Source of the DNA: an uncultured Lachnospiraceae bacterium
GTDB lineage: Bacteria; Bacillota; Clostridia; Lachnospirales; Lachnospiraceae
Direction of reading: 5' to 3'
Assembly: GCA_946182825.1 (NCBI GenBank)
Contig: CAMGZH010000018.1
Location: 1 to 49,584 of the forward strand
Length of the DNA: 49,584 nt
The first letter of the stretch is position 1, and the number at the start of each line of letters is the position of its first letter. This document shows positions 23,431-32,523 of the stretch, piece by piece. The position numbers and the translations under genes are program-made. The notes below the pieces were generated by a model that ran no database searches, was not told where the DNA came from, and saw only the letters and a list, made by a program, of their open reading frames with translations.

Positions 23431-24222
23431 CTAAATCGTTCTTAATTCCCGCATAACGCCCTCTTCGTCGTTGGTGAAGGCGGTAACATGCTTTGCGGCC
23501 TCTTTTACCTGGGGATGGCCATTCTTCATGGCGTAGCTTTCGCCGCAACTCTTTACCAGCTCATAGTCATTGATATAGTCTCCGAAGCAGGCGGCATCCT
23601 CAAAGGGGATCTGCAGCTTCTCCTGTAAGGCGGTATAAGCGGTTCCCTTGTTCACGGTTGCATTGGAGATATCGATCCAGCTGTCTCCGGATAAGGCCTT
23701 GGCTACCCCCTCCGGAAGCTCCGTCAGGTTCTGATAGCACGCTTCTGCTCTTTTCTTGTCGAAATAGATGGCGATCTTGAGGATCTCGTCCATTTCAAGA
23801 GCTTCCATCAGGTCATTTACCGGCTTATGGTGGTCGTAGTACATTACAAGGTTATCCATAAATTCCTGATCCGAGGTTTCAAGATAATAGGCGGAGGATA
23901 CGCCGCACAGGATAATGCCGGAGTGAGGAAGCTTTTCAATCTCCTTTAGACAAAGGCGAAGGGATGCATCGGACATTGTGTTCTTGTATAATACCTGATC
24001 TTTTTGTACCACCATGGCTCCGTTTTCAGCTAAATAGATCAGCTGATCGGATACCTTTGGAAAATCCTTGATCAGAGTATAGTACTGCCGTCCACTGGCG
24101 ATGACACAGCGGATCTTGGGATGGGATGCAACCCAATCCTCGAAATCTGAGGGGAGGTTTTTGTTGCTGTCCAGGAGTGTTCCATCCATATCGAATGCGA
24201 TCATTTTAATGTTCTGTTTCAT
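23431..24222 (-). CDS. Cof-type HAD superfamily phosphatase
   Basis: 263 residues. Motif I is FDMDGTLLDSN with the nucleophile D11 and D13. A cap domain follows, and motif IV is GDYINDYELV, which binds magnesium. Cof/YidA-type enzymes dephosphorylate sugar phosphates, pyridoxal phosphate, FMN or nucleotides. It lies 12 bases after the pseudouridine-kinase-like gene, so a role in nucleotide or sugar-phosphate turnover fits (inference). Confidence 0.93.
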   Translation of the reverse strand: MKQNIKMIAFDMDGTLLDSNKNLPSDFEDWVASHPKIRCVIASGRQYYTLIKDFPKVSDQLIYLAENGAMVVQKDQVLYKNTMSDASLRLCLKEIEKLPHSGIILCGVSSAYYLETSDQEFMDNLVMYYDHHKPVNDLMEALEMDEILKIAIYFDKKRAEACYQNLTELPEGVAKALSGDSWIDISNATVNKGTAYTALQEKLQIPFEDAACFGDYINDYELVKSCGESYAMKNGHPQVKEAAKHVTAFTNDEEGVMRELRTI

Positions 24223-24234
24223 GCTGTTTCCTTT

Positions 24235-25158
24235 TCAGATGTTGGTGAGCTCGAATTCTTCCGGAAGAAAACGAGGACATACATTTTCTTTTGTTGCGAT
24301 AACGGAGGAAGCCAGTCTTGTGCCGATGGCGCAGGAGTCTGCCAGATCCTTGCCGTAGGTCAGTCCAATGGCTACGCCTGCAAAAAAGGCATCTCCGCAA
24401 CCTGTGGTGTCCACAACAGTGACACGCTGTGGAGGGCAGACACCGCATGCTCCATCCTCCATGGCCCAGACGGAGCCTTTCTCTCCCATGGTTACGATCA
24501 TCCTTGGAATATGGGCGAGCTTTACCTTTTTGGCAATGATCTCTGCCAGCTCCTCCGGAGTCTTATCGTCGTAGTCCTCGGAGAATAACAGGCCGGCCTC
24601 GCTCTGGTTGCATACAACGCAACCGGTCTTTTTTAACAGATCCCGGCGTTCCATGGCAATGGACATGTTGGATACAACGGCGTAGACCTGCTTGTTATAT
24701 TTTTCTGCCAGTTCGAAAATATGCTTTAAAATGGTGGAATCCATGTCGATCTCCACTACGATGCTGTCTGCACCGGATACGATCTCATCTCCGTGGGTAC
24801 AAAAGATCTCACCGATGGCGGAAAGATCCGGTCGCTTGGAAATGGAAGCCACCACGTCTCCGTCGTTGTCGAAAACGGCAAGCCAGGTGCCCAGGCCGTT
24901 TTCTGTTTTTACCACATGGGTGGTATCCACCTTGTGTCGGTTGAGCTTATCGATGACATCCTGTGAAATGGCGGTATGATCCACCACGCTGACAAAGGCC
25001 GGCTTCAGCTCCACATTGGCGATGTCCTCCACCACATTTCGTGCCACTCCTCCGTGAACATGGAGGACATTTCCTACATTTCGTCCTGCCGGGATATACT
25101 GTGCCAAAGGGTAGCCCTTAATGTCTACCATAACGGCTCCTACTACAACAATTCCCAT
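24235..25158 (-). CDS. PfkB family carbohydrate kinase, probably pseudouridine or nucleoside kinase
   Basis: 307 residues. The C-terminal PfkB signature DTTGCGDAFFAG begins at residue 250, with catalytic D256. The N-terminus has VVVGAVMVDIKGYP and GGVARNVVEDIA, text close to pseudouridine kinases (PsuK). It would phosphorylate a nucleoside or ribose-type sugar in the cytoplasm. Only about 25 bases separate its start codon from the terminator after the nucleoside importer/uridine kinase operon, leaving no room for its own promoter. It is therefore probably transcribed by read-through of that operon, which supports a nucleoside substrate. Confidence 0.87.
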   Translation of the reverse strand: MGIVVVGAVMVDIKGYPLAQYIPAGRNVGNVLHVHGGVARNVVEDIANVELKPAFVSVVDHTAISQDVIDKLNRHKVDTTHVVKTENGLGTWLAVFDNDGDVVASISKRPDLSAIGEIFCTHGDEIVSGADSIVVEIDMDSTILKHIFELAEKYNKQVYAVVSNMSIAMERRDLLKKTGCVVCNQSEAGLLFSEDYDDKTPEELAEIIAKKVKLAHIPRMIVTMGEKGSVWAMEDGACGVCPPQRVTVVDTTGCGDAFFAGVAIGLTYGKDLADSCAIGTRLASSVIATKENVCPRFLPEEFELTNI

Positions 25159-25184
25159 AAGAATTCTCCTTCTTACATTTGATA

Positions 25185-25210
25185 GAAAACAGGACCCTTA
25201 TGGGTCCTGT
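25185..25210 (-). terminator. Terminator after uridine kinase gene (probably leaky)
   Basis: Perfect 9-bp stem ACAGGACCC/GGGTCCTGT with a 4-base loop, followed on the minus strand by a short TTTTC. The short T tract and the lack of a promoter before the next gene suggest partial read-through. Confidence 0.8.
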
Positions 25211-25222
25211 CTTAATAATAAC

Positions 25223-25858
25223 CTATTTTCCGGAAAGGGAAGCTTCGTTTTCACGTAAAATGCTTCGAATCTTGGCGGAAACCACGTCGAAGGCGACGTC
25301 ATTCATTCCGCTGTTCAAGACAACATCGGCAAGTGCGCGTGTTGGCTCAACATAGATATAGTGCATTGGCTTAACGGTTGTAAGGTACTGGTCTACAATA
25401 CCCTGCAGGTCACGTCCACGCTCCTGTACATCCCGGATCACTCTTCGAAGGATACGCTCATCTGCATCTGCATCCACGTATACCTTGATGTCCATCTGGT
25501 TACGAAGGCGCTCGTCCTGAAGAACGAGAATACCTTCAATGATGATGACAGGATTCGGTCGGATGATCTGAACCTTGTCGGAGCGATTGTGCATGGTGTA
25601 GTCGTAGATGGGACACTCCACTTCCTCTCCTGCCTTGAGCTTCTCCAGATGCTCAAGTAAGAGCTCTGTCTCCAGGGCATCCGGATGGTCATAGTTTTGC
25701 AGCTTACGCTGTTCAAATGGCATGGAATCCTGTGCCTTGTAGTAGTTATCGTAGTAGATGACAGAGGTATGCTCCGGAAAAGCGTCCCGGATCTTGTTTG
25801 TAAAGGTTGATTTTCCTGAACCGGTTCCACCGGCAATTCCAATAATAATAGGCTTCAA
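25223..25858 (-). CDS. udk: Uridine kinase
   Basis: 211 residues, full length. Phosphorylates uridine and cytidine to UMP/CMP in pyrimidine salvage. The P-loop GGTGSGKST is at 10-18, followed by YYDNYYKAQD, NYDHPDALET, CPIYDYTMHNR and IIIEGILVLQD. The start codon is TTG with an AAAGGAT site 9 bases upstream. It is last in the operon, 27 bases after the second permease of the nucleoside importer, so imported pyrimidine nucleosides can be trapped immediately. Confidence 0.97.
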   Translation of the reverse strand: MKPIIIGIAGGTGSGKSTFTNKIRDAFPEHTSVIYYDNYYKAQDSMPFEQRKLQNYDHPDALETELLLEHLEKLKAGEEVECPIYDYTMHNRSDKVQIIRPNPVIIIEGILVLQDERLRNQMDIKVYVDADADERILRRVIRDVQERGRDLQGIVDQYLTTVKPMHYIYVEPTRALADVVLNSGMNDVAFDVVSAKIRSILRENEASLSGK

Positions 25859-25885
25859 TTTTCTATCCTTTATATGATCTGCTTG

Positions 25886-26830
25886 TTATCTTGCGCCCTT
25901 GTCATAAGGAATTCCTTCTGCCTTTGGTGCACGGGAATTCTTAGAGGTCAGAGCCAGTACGATAAGTGAAACGATGTACGGGAACATGTTGTAAATGGTT
26001 CCCGGAATATGTAACTTCGCCAGGAAGTCGATTCCGCCGTTTACATTGGAAAGGGAACGGAATACGGCAAAAAGCACGGCAGACAAGGCGATGCGTTCCG
26101 GCTTCCACTGGCCGAAGATCATAACGGCAAGAGCAAGGAAACCTGCTCCGGCCACACCGTAATCGAAGTGCCAGGTTGAGTTGGCGGCTGCAATGTAGAT
26201 GATTCCACCAAGACCGCCGAAGAATCCGGAAAGAAGGACACCGGCGTAACGCATGGCATAGACATTGATTCCAACGGAATCCGCAGCCTGTGGGTGCTCA
26301 CCGCAGGCACGAAGACGAAGGGCAAACTTTGTCTTGTAGAAAAATACGATGGCACATACAAGTAAAACAACAGCCAGAATGATAAACCATGAAATTTCAA
26401 GCTCTCCGATATGAAGAAGGAAAGCCTTGTGACCTTTTACATAATCCAGCTTTGCGGAAAAGTCGGTTCCGTCGGAACGGGCTGTGTTAAAGGCCTTTAC
26501 GATGACTGTGGCTGCTGCTGTGGCAAGCATGTTCAATGCGGTTCCGATCAGGGTCTGATCCGCCTTGAAGTTAATGCAGGCAACTGCAATAAACAGAGAT
26601 GAGATCATGCCGGCAGCGGATGCAGCAATCAGTGTCAGGATAATGATGGTGGCTTTTGATGCATCGGAAGGGAGTAAAACCATGACCATGGCACCTGCCA
26701 TACCACCGAAGACCATGATGCCCTCCAGTCCCAGGTTAATGATTCCGCTTCGCTCGGAGAACATTCCGCCAAGTGCAACCAAGATCAGTACAGCGGCGAA
26801 GATAAGAGTATATTGTATTAAAAGTATCAT
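25886..26830 (-). CDS. nupQ: Nucleoside ABC transporter permease (NupQ-like)
   Basis: 314 residues with about eight to nine membrane segments. Family text includes MFSERSGIINLGLEGIMVFG at the start, DQTLIGTALNMLA and RACGEHPQAADSVGIN, the cytoplasmic coupling loop that contacts the ATPase. Belongs to the BPD_transp_2 class, which forms the second half of the inward channel of BMP-type nucleoside importers. It lies 3 bases after the other permease gene. Confidence 0.93.
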   Translation of the reverse strand: MILLIQYTLIFAAVLILVALGGMFSERSGIINLGLEGIMVFGGMAGAMVMVLLPSDASKATIIILTLIAASAAGMISSLFIAVACINFKADQTLIGTALNMLATAAATVIVKAFNTARSDGTDFSAKLDYVKGHKAFLLHIGELEISWFIILAVVLLVCAIVFFYKTKFALRLRACGEHPQAADSVGINVYAMRYAGVLLSGFFGGLGGIIYIAAANSTWHFDYGVAGAGFLALAVMIFGQWKPERIALSAVLFAVFRSLSNVNGGIDFLAKLHIPGTIYNMFPYIVSLIVLALTSKNSRAPKAEGIPYDKGAR

Positions 26831-26833
26831 ATC

Positions 26834-27985
26834 TTACACCTCCTTGTCTTCTGTGGTTGTTGAATCGGGTTTATTTGTTTCGTCATTTACGTTGGTAAGG
26901 GCTTTTGCCTTGCCTTTGTTCATCAGATGTTTGAAGAACAGAACAAATCCGCAAAGGTAAATGATGATGGCAACCATAAGGTCTGCAACCTGCGGATTAA
27001 AGTAGTTGGTATCCAGGTACTGTCCGCCCATGGTCAGGTACTCGATAAAGAGACCGGCAATGATGGCACCAATCGGGTGCAGACCTCCGAGGAAGGCAAC
27101 AGCGATTCCGTTAAAGCCCATGCCCGGTACGGAAGAAGAAAGTGTATACTGCTCGATACCGGTCAGGTAGAACATGGAAGCGGCAAAACCTGCGATGGCT
27201 CCGGAGATTACCAGAGTCAGGATGACGTTGCGTGTTGCATTCATTCCAGCGTAGGTTGCAGCATCTCTATTATGTCCGGTAGCCTTTAACTCATAACCGA
27301 AGGTTGTTTTATTTAAAACAATAAGGATGATGATGGCGACCAGGATGGTAATCGGTAAAGCGATGGTCATGTACTGGTTGTGACCAAAAACATCGGACAA
27401 GAAGGACGGAAGGAGTGCCTTCGGATTCTTGGAAAGGATGTTGTAGGTCTTAGAGGTACTCTGATCCATAACCTTCTTGCTTCCTAAAACAATATTGGTC
27501 AGGTAGAGACCGATCCAGTTCATCATGATTCCGGCAATGACCTCGTTCACGTTGAACATGGCTTTGAAGAAGCCGCTGATAAATCCCCAGAGCGCACCGG
27601 CTGCAATTGCGGCAAGAACACAGAGCCACCAGCTCCAGCCCAATGCAATGGCGGTATAGAGACTTGCTAAAAGTCCTACTGTATACTGCCCTGCTACTCC
27701 AATGTTGAAAAGGCCGGCCTTATAGGCGAAAAGGATGGCCTCGGAACAAAGGATCAGCGGAACCGCCTTTACCAGGGTTGAACCGAAATAATACATCAGG
27801 GTGGTGGAGCTTTGATCGTATTTAAAGAAGTTACGTAAAATAGCTCCCATTCCTTCCGCTGCATGGGAAGGGTTCATTGCAAGTAATATAAGGAATCCGA
27901 CAAAGATACCAAGAAGCGCACAAACAATAGACGCGATGATGGTTTGAACGCCGGATCTTCTAAAAAATGATGCTTTCTTTTCCAT
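26834..27985 (-). CDS. nupP: Nucleoside ABC transporter permease (NupP-like)
   Basis: 383 residues, polytopic. Key text: ILCSEAILFAYKAGLFNIGVAGQYTVG, FNVNEVIAGIMMNWIGLYL and KATGHNRDAATYAGMN, the coupling loop. The start at 27985 follows AAAGGAGGC; an upstream in-frame extension has no site and overlaps the ATPase gene. The C-terminal tail is acidic and hydrophilic. With the ATPase, the second permease and the BMP lipoprotein it forms a complete importer. Confidence 0.93.
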   Translation of the reverse strand: MEKKASFFRRSGVQTIIASIVCALLGIFVGFLILLAMNPSHAAEGMGAILRNFFKYDQSSTTLMYYFGSTLVKAVPLILCSEAILFAYKAGLFNIGVAGQYTVGLLASLYTAIALGWSWWLCVLAAIAAGALWGFISGFFKAMFNVNEVIAGIMMNWIGLYLTNIVLGSKKVMDQSTSKTYNILSKNPKALLPSFLSDVFGHNQYMTIALPITILVAIIILIVLNKTTFGYELKATGHNRDAATYAGMNATRNVILTLVISGAIAGFAASMFYLTGIEQYTLSSSVPGMGFNGIAVAFLGGLHPIGAIIAGLFIEYLTMGGQYLDTNYFNPQVADLMVAIIIYLCGFVLFFKHLMNKGKAKALTNVNDETNKPDSTTTEDKEV

Positions 27986-27989
27986 TGTA

Positions 27990-29531
27990 TTATGCCTCCT
28001 TTCCTGCATCTCTCTTCGCGCCGGACATATAAAGTCCCAGCTCCTGAAGGGTGGTTGTCTTCGGGTCAACCTCTCCTACGATCTCTCCCTCATACATAAC
28101 AAGGATGCGATCGGAAAGGTTCATGACCTCATCTAATTCCAGAGATACCAGAAGAATGGCAGAGCCCTGATCTCTTTCGTTTACGATGGCCTTATGGATG
28201 TATTCGATGGCTCCCACATCCAGACCTCTTGTAGGCTGTACAGCAATCAAAAGCTTGTGATCGCGGTCCATTTCACGGGCAACGATGGCCTTCTGCTGGT
28301 TACCGCCGGACATGGAGCGAACGATGGTCTTGGCGCCCTCTCCGGAACGGACATCAAACTGCTGTGCCAGTCGATCGGAATAGGAACGGATCTCGTTCCG
28401 CTTTAAAATTCCAGCCTTACTAAATTTTGGCTCGTAGTATCGCTGAAGAACCATATTATCCTCTAAGGAGTAATCCAGCACCAGTCCGTGCTTGTGACGA
28501 TCTTCCGGAACATGACTGATTCCATGGGTATTCTTGTATCGGATGGACTTTTTGGTAATATCTTCTCCGTCTAACAGGATCTGACCGCCGGAAATATTCT
28601 CAAGACCGGTCAGTCCACCTACCAGCTCTGTCTGTCCGTTGCCGTCGATACCCGCGATACAAACGATCTCGCCGGCTCTTACGTTGAAGGAAACGTTATG
28701 AACGGCGTCCTTGTTGTGAAGCTTGCTTCGAACGCAAAGGTTTTTGATGTTTAAGATCTCTTTTGTGGGTTTTGCATCTTCTTTGGCAACTTTAAGCGAC
28801 ACGCTGTGACCAACCATTAAGGAGGACAGTTCTTCTTTGGTTGCGTCTTTCACGTCTACCGTGCCGATGTACTTACCTTTGCGAAGAATACTGCAACGGT
28901 CAGCTACTTCCTTGATCTCGTTCAGCTTATGTGTAATAAAGAGGATAGACTTACCTTCTGCAGCCAACTCCTTCATGATCTTCATCAATTCGTCGATCTC
29001 CTGCGGAGTCAGAACAGCGGTGGGCTCGTCAAAGATAAGGACCTCGTTATCACGATAAAGCATTTTCAGGATCTCTACACGCTGCTGCATTCCAACGGTG
29101 ATGTCTTCGATTTTGGCATCCGGGTCAACCTTCAGATTATATTTCTCTGAAAGCTCCATGACACGTTTTCTTGCGTCAGCTTTTGTTAGAAAGCCGAACT
29201 TATTGGGTTCAGCACCTAAAATGATGTTGTCGAGGACGGTAAAGATGTCCACCAGCATAAAGTGCTGGTGCACCATTCCGATTCCGAGATCGGTGGCATC
29301 GTTCGGATTCTTGATCTTAACTTCCTTACCATTCTTTTTGATCACTCCCTTTTCCGGGGTGTAGAGTCCGAAGAGCACACTCATCAGTGTAGACTTTCCT
29401 GCTCCATTCTCGCCGAGAAGTGCGTGAATTTCTCCACGCTTTAACTGCAGCGTGATATCATCATTGGCTACGATTCCCGGGAATTCCTTGCGGATATGCA
29501 ACATCTCAATTACATAATCGTCTTTATCCAT
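27990..29531 (-). CDS. nupO: Nucleoside ABC transporter ATPase (NupO-like, two ABC domains)
   Basis: 513 residues with two fused nucleotide-binding domains, the standard build for BMP-type and sugar importers. The first domain has GENGAGKST near residue 40, Q-loop HQHFMLVD, the DEPTAVLTP Walker B region and FITHKLNE. The second has [25 protein letters not shown] and PTRGLDVGA. It energises uptake of nucleosides from the cytoplasmic face. It is 4 bases upstream of the first permease and about 90 bases after the BMP gene, from which a weak hairpin separates it. Confidence 0.95.
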   Translation of the reverse strand: MDKDDYVIEMLHIRKEFPGIVANDDITLQLKRGEIHALLGENGAGKSTLMSVLFGLYTPEKGVIKKNGKEVKIKNPNDATDLGIGMVHQHFMLVDIFTVLDNIILGAEPNKFGFLTKADARKRVMELSEKYNLKVDPDAKIEDITVGMQQRVEILKMLYRDNEVLIFDEPTAVLTPQEIDELMKIMKELAAEGKSILFITHKLNEIKEVADRCSILRKGKYIGTVDVKDATKEELSSLMVGHSVSLKVAKEDAKPTKEILNIKNLCVRSKLHNKDAVHNVSFNVRAGEIVCIAGIDGNGQTELVGGLTGLENISGGQILLDGEDITKKSIRYKNTHGISHVPEDRHKHGLVLDYSLEDNMVLQRYYEPKFSKAGILKRNEIRSYSDRLAQQFDVRSGEGAKTIVRSMSGGNQQKAIVAREMDRDHKLLIAVQPTRGLDVGAIEYIHKAIVNERDQGSAILLVSLELDEVMNLSDRILVMYEGEIVGEVDPKTTTLQELGLYMSGAKRDAGKEA

Positions 29532-29563
29532 ACCTTTAAGCCTTTCTGGGTGTTTTTACTTAC

Positions 29564-29594
29564 AAAAAGAGAAGGAAGAAACAACTTCTCCCTC
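29564..29594 (-). terminator. Weak hairpin between BMP and ATPase genes
   Basis: On the minus strand GAGAAG pairs with CTTCTC, with further imperfect pairing outside it, followed by TTTTTG. It probably allows more binding-protein mRNA than ATPase mRNA, as is common in ABC operons. Confidence 0.45.
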
Positions 29595-29620
29595 CTCTTG
29601 CTGAATTTGATTACAAATGA

Positions 29621-30772
29621 TTAGTGGATCTTATCGAAGGTTGTAACCTTGATCTGTGTCTTAGGCGCAGTCTTTGTGTCGTTAGATACAGTAACCTTAC
29701 CATCGAACATATCCTTAACGAGTGCCTTGTAATCATCAACACTGAAGTTCTTCATAGACCATGTATCGGTTGGAAGCTGAACATAGTTCTTGGATGGATC
29801 ATCACCGGAAACAAGTCCTAAGTTAGAGAACTTACCTGCATAGGTATCCCACTTTCCATCGAAGATTGCCTGGAGTGTTGTGTTAACGGTTGGTGTAAGT
29901 CCCTTCATAGCAGATGTGATGCAAAGGGAATCATCGCCGTAAGTCTTAGCGATTGTACCGGACTGGTCTGTATCAACACCGATCACCTTACCACCTGCCT
30001 TAACAGCAGCCTCACATGCAGATGTGTAGATTCCGCCGCCACATGCGAATACGACCTCAGTGCCACCCTTATACCAGGTGTCCATTACAGCTGTGATAGA
30101 CTCATCACCGTAGAACTGACCGCCGTAAATGTACTTGACTTCTACATCCTTGGCAACGCCCATCTCTACTGCAGCAGCGTCAGCACCCTGAATGAATCCG
30201 TAACCGAAACGAATAACGGCAGGAACGGCCTGACCACCTAAGTAACCAAGCTTCTTGTAGCCTTCCTTAACAGCAGCGTAACCGGCCATATAACCGGATA
30301 ACTCCTCTGCGTATGTGAAGCAGCAAACGTTGCTTGGAAGCTTGTAGCTACCATCATTGGAGAAGTCTCCCTCACCGCAGTCAAGTGCTACGATCTTAAC
30401 ATCCGGGTTAGCCTCTGCAACAGACTTGATCATGTTAGCGAAAAGGTAACCTGGCACAACAACAACATTATAGCCATCAGCTACAGCGTTGTTGAAAGAA
30501 GCGATACGCGCCTCATCAGAGTCCTCTGTCGGCTTGTAGTAAGAGAACTTTGCATTGTGATCCTTGGCAAAAGCCTTGGATGCCTCATAAGTTGTCTGGT
30601 TGAATGACATATCTGTGATGTCACCAGAATCTGTGATCATTGCAATCTTGTAGTCAGATGTTCCTTCAGCTGCCTTGTTGTCGTTAGCCTTCTTAGAAGA
30701 GCTTCCGCATCCGGCAAACACTGACATTACAAGAGTTGCGATCACAACGAGCGATAATACATGTTTCTTCAT
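29621..30772 (-). CDS. nupN: BMP family nucleoside-binding lipoprotein (NupN/BmpA-like)
   Basis: 383 residues. A lipoprotein signal peptide ends in VFAGC at about residue 20, so the protein is anchored outside the membrane. The mature part is a BMP/PnrA fold: KIAMITDSGDITDMSFNQ at the start, LAVPGYLF-type segments, YGFIQGADAAAVEMG and VIGVDTDQSG. PnrA-type proteins bind purine and pyrimidine nucleosides. The start at 30772 has AAGGAGGAAC. It is first in the operon with nupO, nupP, nupQ and udk. Confidence 0.95.
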   Translation of the reverse strand: MKKHVLSLVVIATLVMSVFAGCGSSSKKANDNKAAEGTSDYKIAMITDSGDITDMSFNQTTYEASKAFAKDHNAKFSYYKPTEDSDEARIASFNNAVADGYNVVVVPGYLFANMIKSVAEANPDVKIVALDCGEGDFSNDGSYKLPSNVCCFTYAEELSGYMAGYAAVKEGYKKLGYLGGQAVPAVIRFGYGFIQGADAAAVEMGVAKDVEVKYIYGGQFYGDESITAVMDTWYKGGTEVVFACGGGIYTSACEAAVKAGGKVIGVDTDQSGTIAKTYGDDSLCITSAMKGLTPTVNTTLQAIFDGKWDTYAGKFSNLGLVSGDDPSKNYVQLPTDTWSMKNFSVDDYKALVKDMFDGKVTVSNDTKTAPKTQIKVTTFDKIH

Positions 30773-30918
30773 ACTGTTCCTCCTTGTGATAAACATAACA
30801 ACAACAAGATTCTATTGCATAATACCATTTTCCGCAACCAGAAAATGTAAAAAGTATACGAAAAAATACCTTAAACAGTTGTGTGAAATTGTCTATTATT
30901 ATATATTTTATAGTTTTG

Positions 30919-31368
30919 TTATAAGTTGTCTGTATTCTCGCTGGTTTTTAATTGTTTTACCAATTGCTCCTCGGTTTTGAAATTAAAATTCTGAACCTGT
31001 CCTTTTTTGAATTGATCCAGGAAAGAGGTAGCACCCTTTTCTGTGGTGGATCGCTTCTGTAACTCGCTTTTCAGATTGAAGATGCACATCCTTCGGATGT
31101 CCTCTGCGCAATCGTCTTCAAACCACTGATCAAATGCATCCTTTAACTCATAATCCTTAAGATCCATCTTCGGTCGAAAATCACCGGAGTGAAACATGAC
31201 TTCGGAGATGGCACGTTCTTTTACCAGGGTTAAAACATCCGGATCGATCTCTTTGATGTCGTGCTCCTGCTGATACTTGTGGACTTCTTCACGGAAGACC
31301 TTTGTTGCAGTTTCGGTAATGAGTTTTGCGATGTTGGTTGTAAAGGTTTCTTTGCTGTTGTCTGCCAT
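30919..31368 (-). CDS. Hypothetical protein (149 residues)
   Basis: A soluble, highly charged, mostly helical protein (VFREEVHKYQQEHDIKEID, DAFDQWFEDDCAEDIRRM). No signal peptide or known motif. It is last of a four-gene operon, 23 bases after the CDF transporter gene, with an AAGGAGGGG site. I do not recognise the family. Possibly a cytoplasmic partner of the sensor or exporter; this is context only. Confidence 0.75.
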   Translation of the reverse strand: MADNSKETFTTNIAKLITETATKVFREEVHKYQQEHDIKEIDPDVLTLVKERAISEVMFHSGDFRPKMDLKDYELKDAFDQWFEDDCAEDIRRMCIFNLKSELQKRSTTEKGATSFLDQFKKGQVQNFNFKTEEQLVKQLKTSENTDNL

Positions 31369-31391
31369 GGTCCCCTCCTTTGCATGTCTTG

Positions 31392-32510
31392 TTATTCTGT
31401 TACAGAAATATCAACGTCCGGTGAAATGGAGAAGGTATAATCAGGATATGCCTCTTTCATTTCCCGGTAGATGATCTCAAGTCCTTCCTTTGCGTCTATA
31501 TCAAAGCTGAAAACAACATCAAAGCGGATGTCTTTGGTTTGGAGATCAACGTAGAAACCGTGTACCTGGATCGCCCATTCGTGGGCTGTTACCTGTTTGG
31601 ATATTTCGTTGCGGAGTATTGCTGCTTCATTATTTCCTGTATTATAGGAATAAACGCCGACTGCAGCCACAACGGTGCCGGTTTCCTTGTAGACTTTGGT
31701 CTCGATTCGTCTGGTCAGGCTATCCAATTCGCAGACGGTCATGGTATCCGGGATCTCGATATGCAGGGATACCAGATTGCGGTTGGGTCCGTAGTTGTAC
31801 ATGACAAGGTCGTAGACGCCGCGAACGTCTTTCTCTTCCTTGACCAGATTCTTGATCTTCTGGGTCTCCTTCGGATCTGCTCTCACACCGATGATCTCAT
31901 TTAAGGTGTCGGTCATCATCTCAATACCGGATTTGATGATCACAAGTGAAATAATAGCTGCCACCAGCGCTTCAAGGGAAATGCCGGTCAGAAGGAAGAT
32001 AACAGCGGATGCAAATACCGATGCGGAAAGGATCGCATCAAAACTTGCATCGGAACCGGAGGCGATCAGTGCGCCGGAGTTTACCTTCTTACCCTGGGCT
32101 TTTACATAGGAACCAAGAAGGATCTTAACGACAACTGCCACAGCAATGATGACCAGTGTGATCGTGCTGTACTGCGCTCTCTGCGGATGGATGATCTTCT
32201 TGAAGGATTCCACGGCAGAGGTGATACCTGCGTATAATACGATGCCGGACACCAGCATGGCGCTCAGGTATTCGATTCGCCCATGTCCGAGTGGATGTTT
32301 CTTGTCCGGCAGCTTACCGGAGAGCTTTGTTCCCACGATGGTGATAATGGAGGACAGGGCATCCGATAAGTTGTTGACCGCATCCAGGGTAATGGCGATG
32401 GAGTGTGAAAGCAATCCGAGGACGGCTTTAAAACCGGCTAAAAACAGATTGGCCACAATGCCTACAATACTGGTTTGAATGATAATCTTTTCTCTTTTGT
32501 CTGAATTCAT
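31392..32510 (-). CDS. Cation diffusion facilitator (CDF) metal exporter, probably Mn-type
   Basis: 372 residues. Six membrane segments in the N-terminal 215 residues, then a cytoplasmic ferredoxin-like domain, extended at the C-terminus by a second alpha/beta unit (FYVDLQTKDIRFDVVFSFD). In the metal site, TM2 reads DAVNNLSDAL and TM5 SDASFDAIL, so the usual Zn-type HxxxD histidines are replaced by N/DxxxD. Family knowledge links that pattern to Mn/Fe rather than Zn export. It lies 13 bases after the BMP-like gene in the sensor operon; the link between metal export and that signalling pair is unexplained. Confidence 0.92.
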   Translation of the reverse strand: MNSDKREKIIIQTSIVGIVANLFLAGFKAVLGLLSHSIAITLDAVNNLSDALSSIITIVGTKLSGKLPDKKHPLGHGRIEYLSAMLVSGIVLYAGITSAVESFKKIIHPQRAQYSTITLVIIAVAVVVKILLGSYVKAQGKKVNSGALIASGSDASFDAILSASVFASAVIFLLTGISLEALVAAIISLVIIKSGIEMMTDTLNEIIGVRADPKETQKIKNLVKEEKDVRGVYDLVMYNYGPNRNLVSLHIEIPDTMTVCELDSLTRRIETKVYKETGTVVAAVGVYSYNTGNNEAAILRNEISKQVTAHEWAIQVHGFYVDLQTKDIRFDVVFSFDIDAKEGLEIIYREMKEAYPDYTFSISPDVDISVTE

Positions 32511-32523
32511 GTGAGCCTGCTTT

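Noticed and set aside
30773-30918. A purine or other riboswitch upstream of the nucleoside importer
   Set aside because: I looked for a three-way junction with conserved purine-riboswitch bases and saw only AT-rich sequence and short imperfect repeats.
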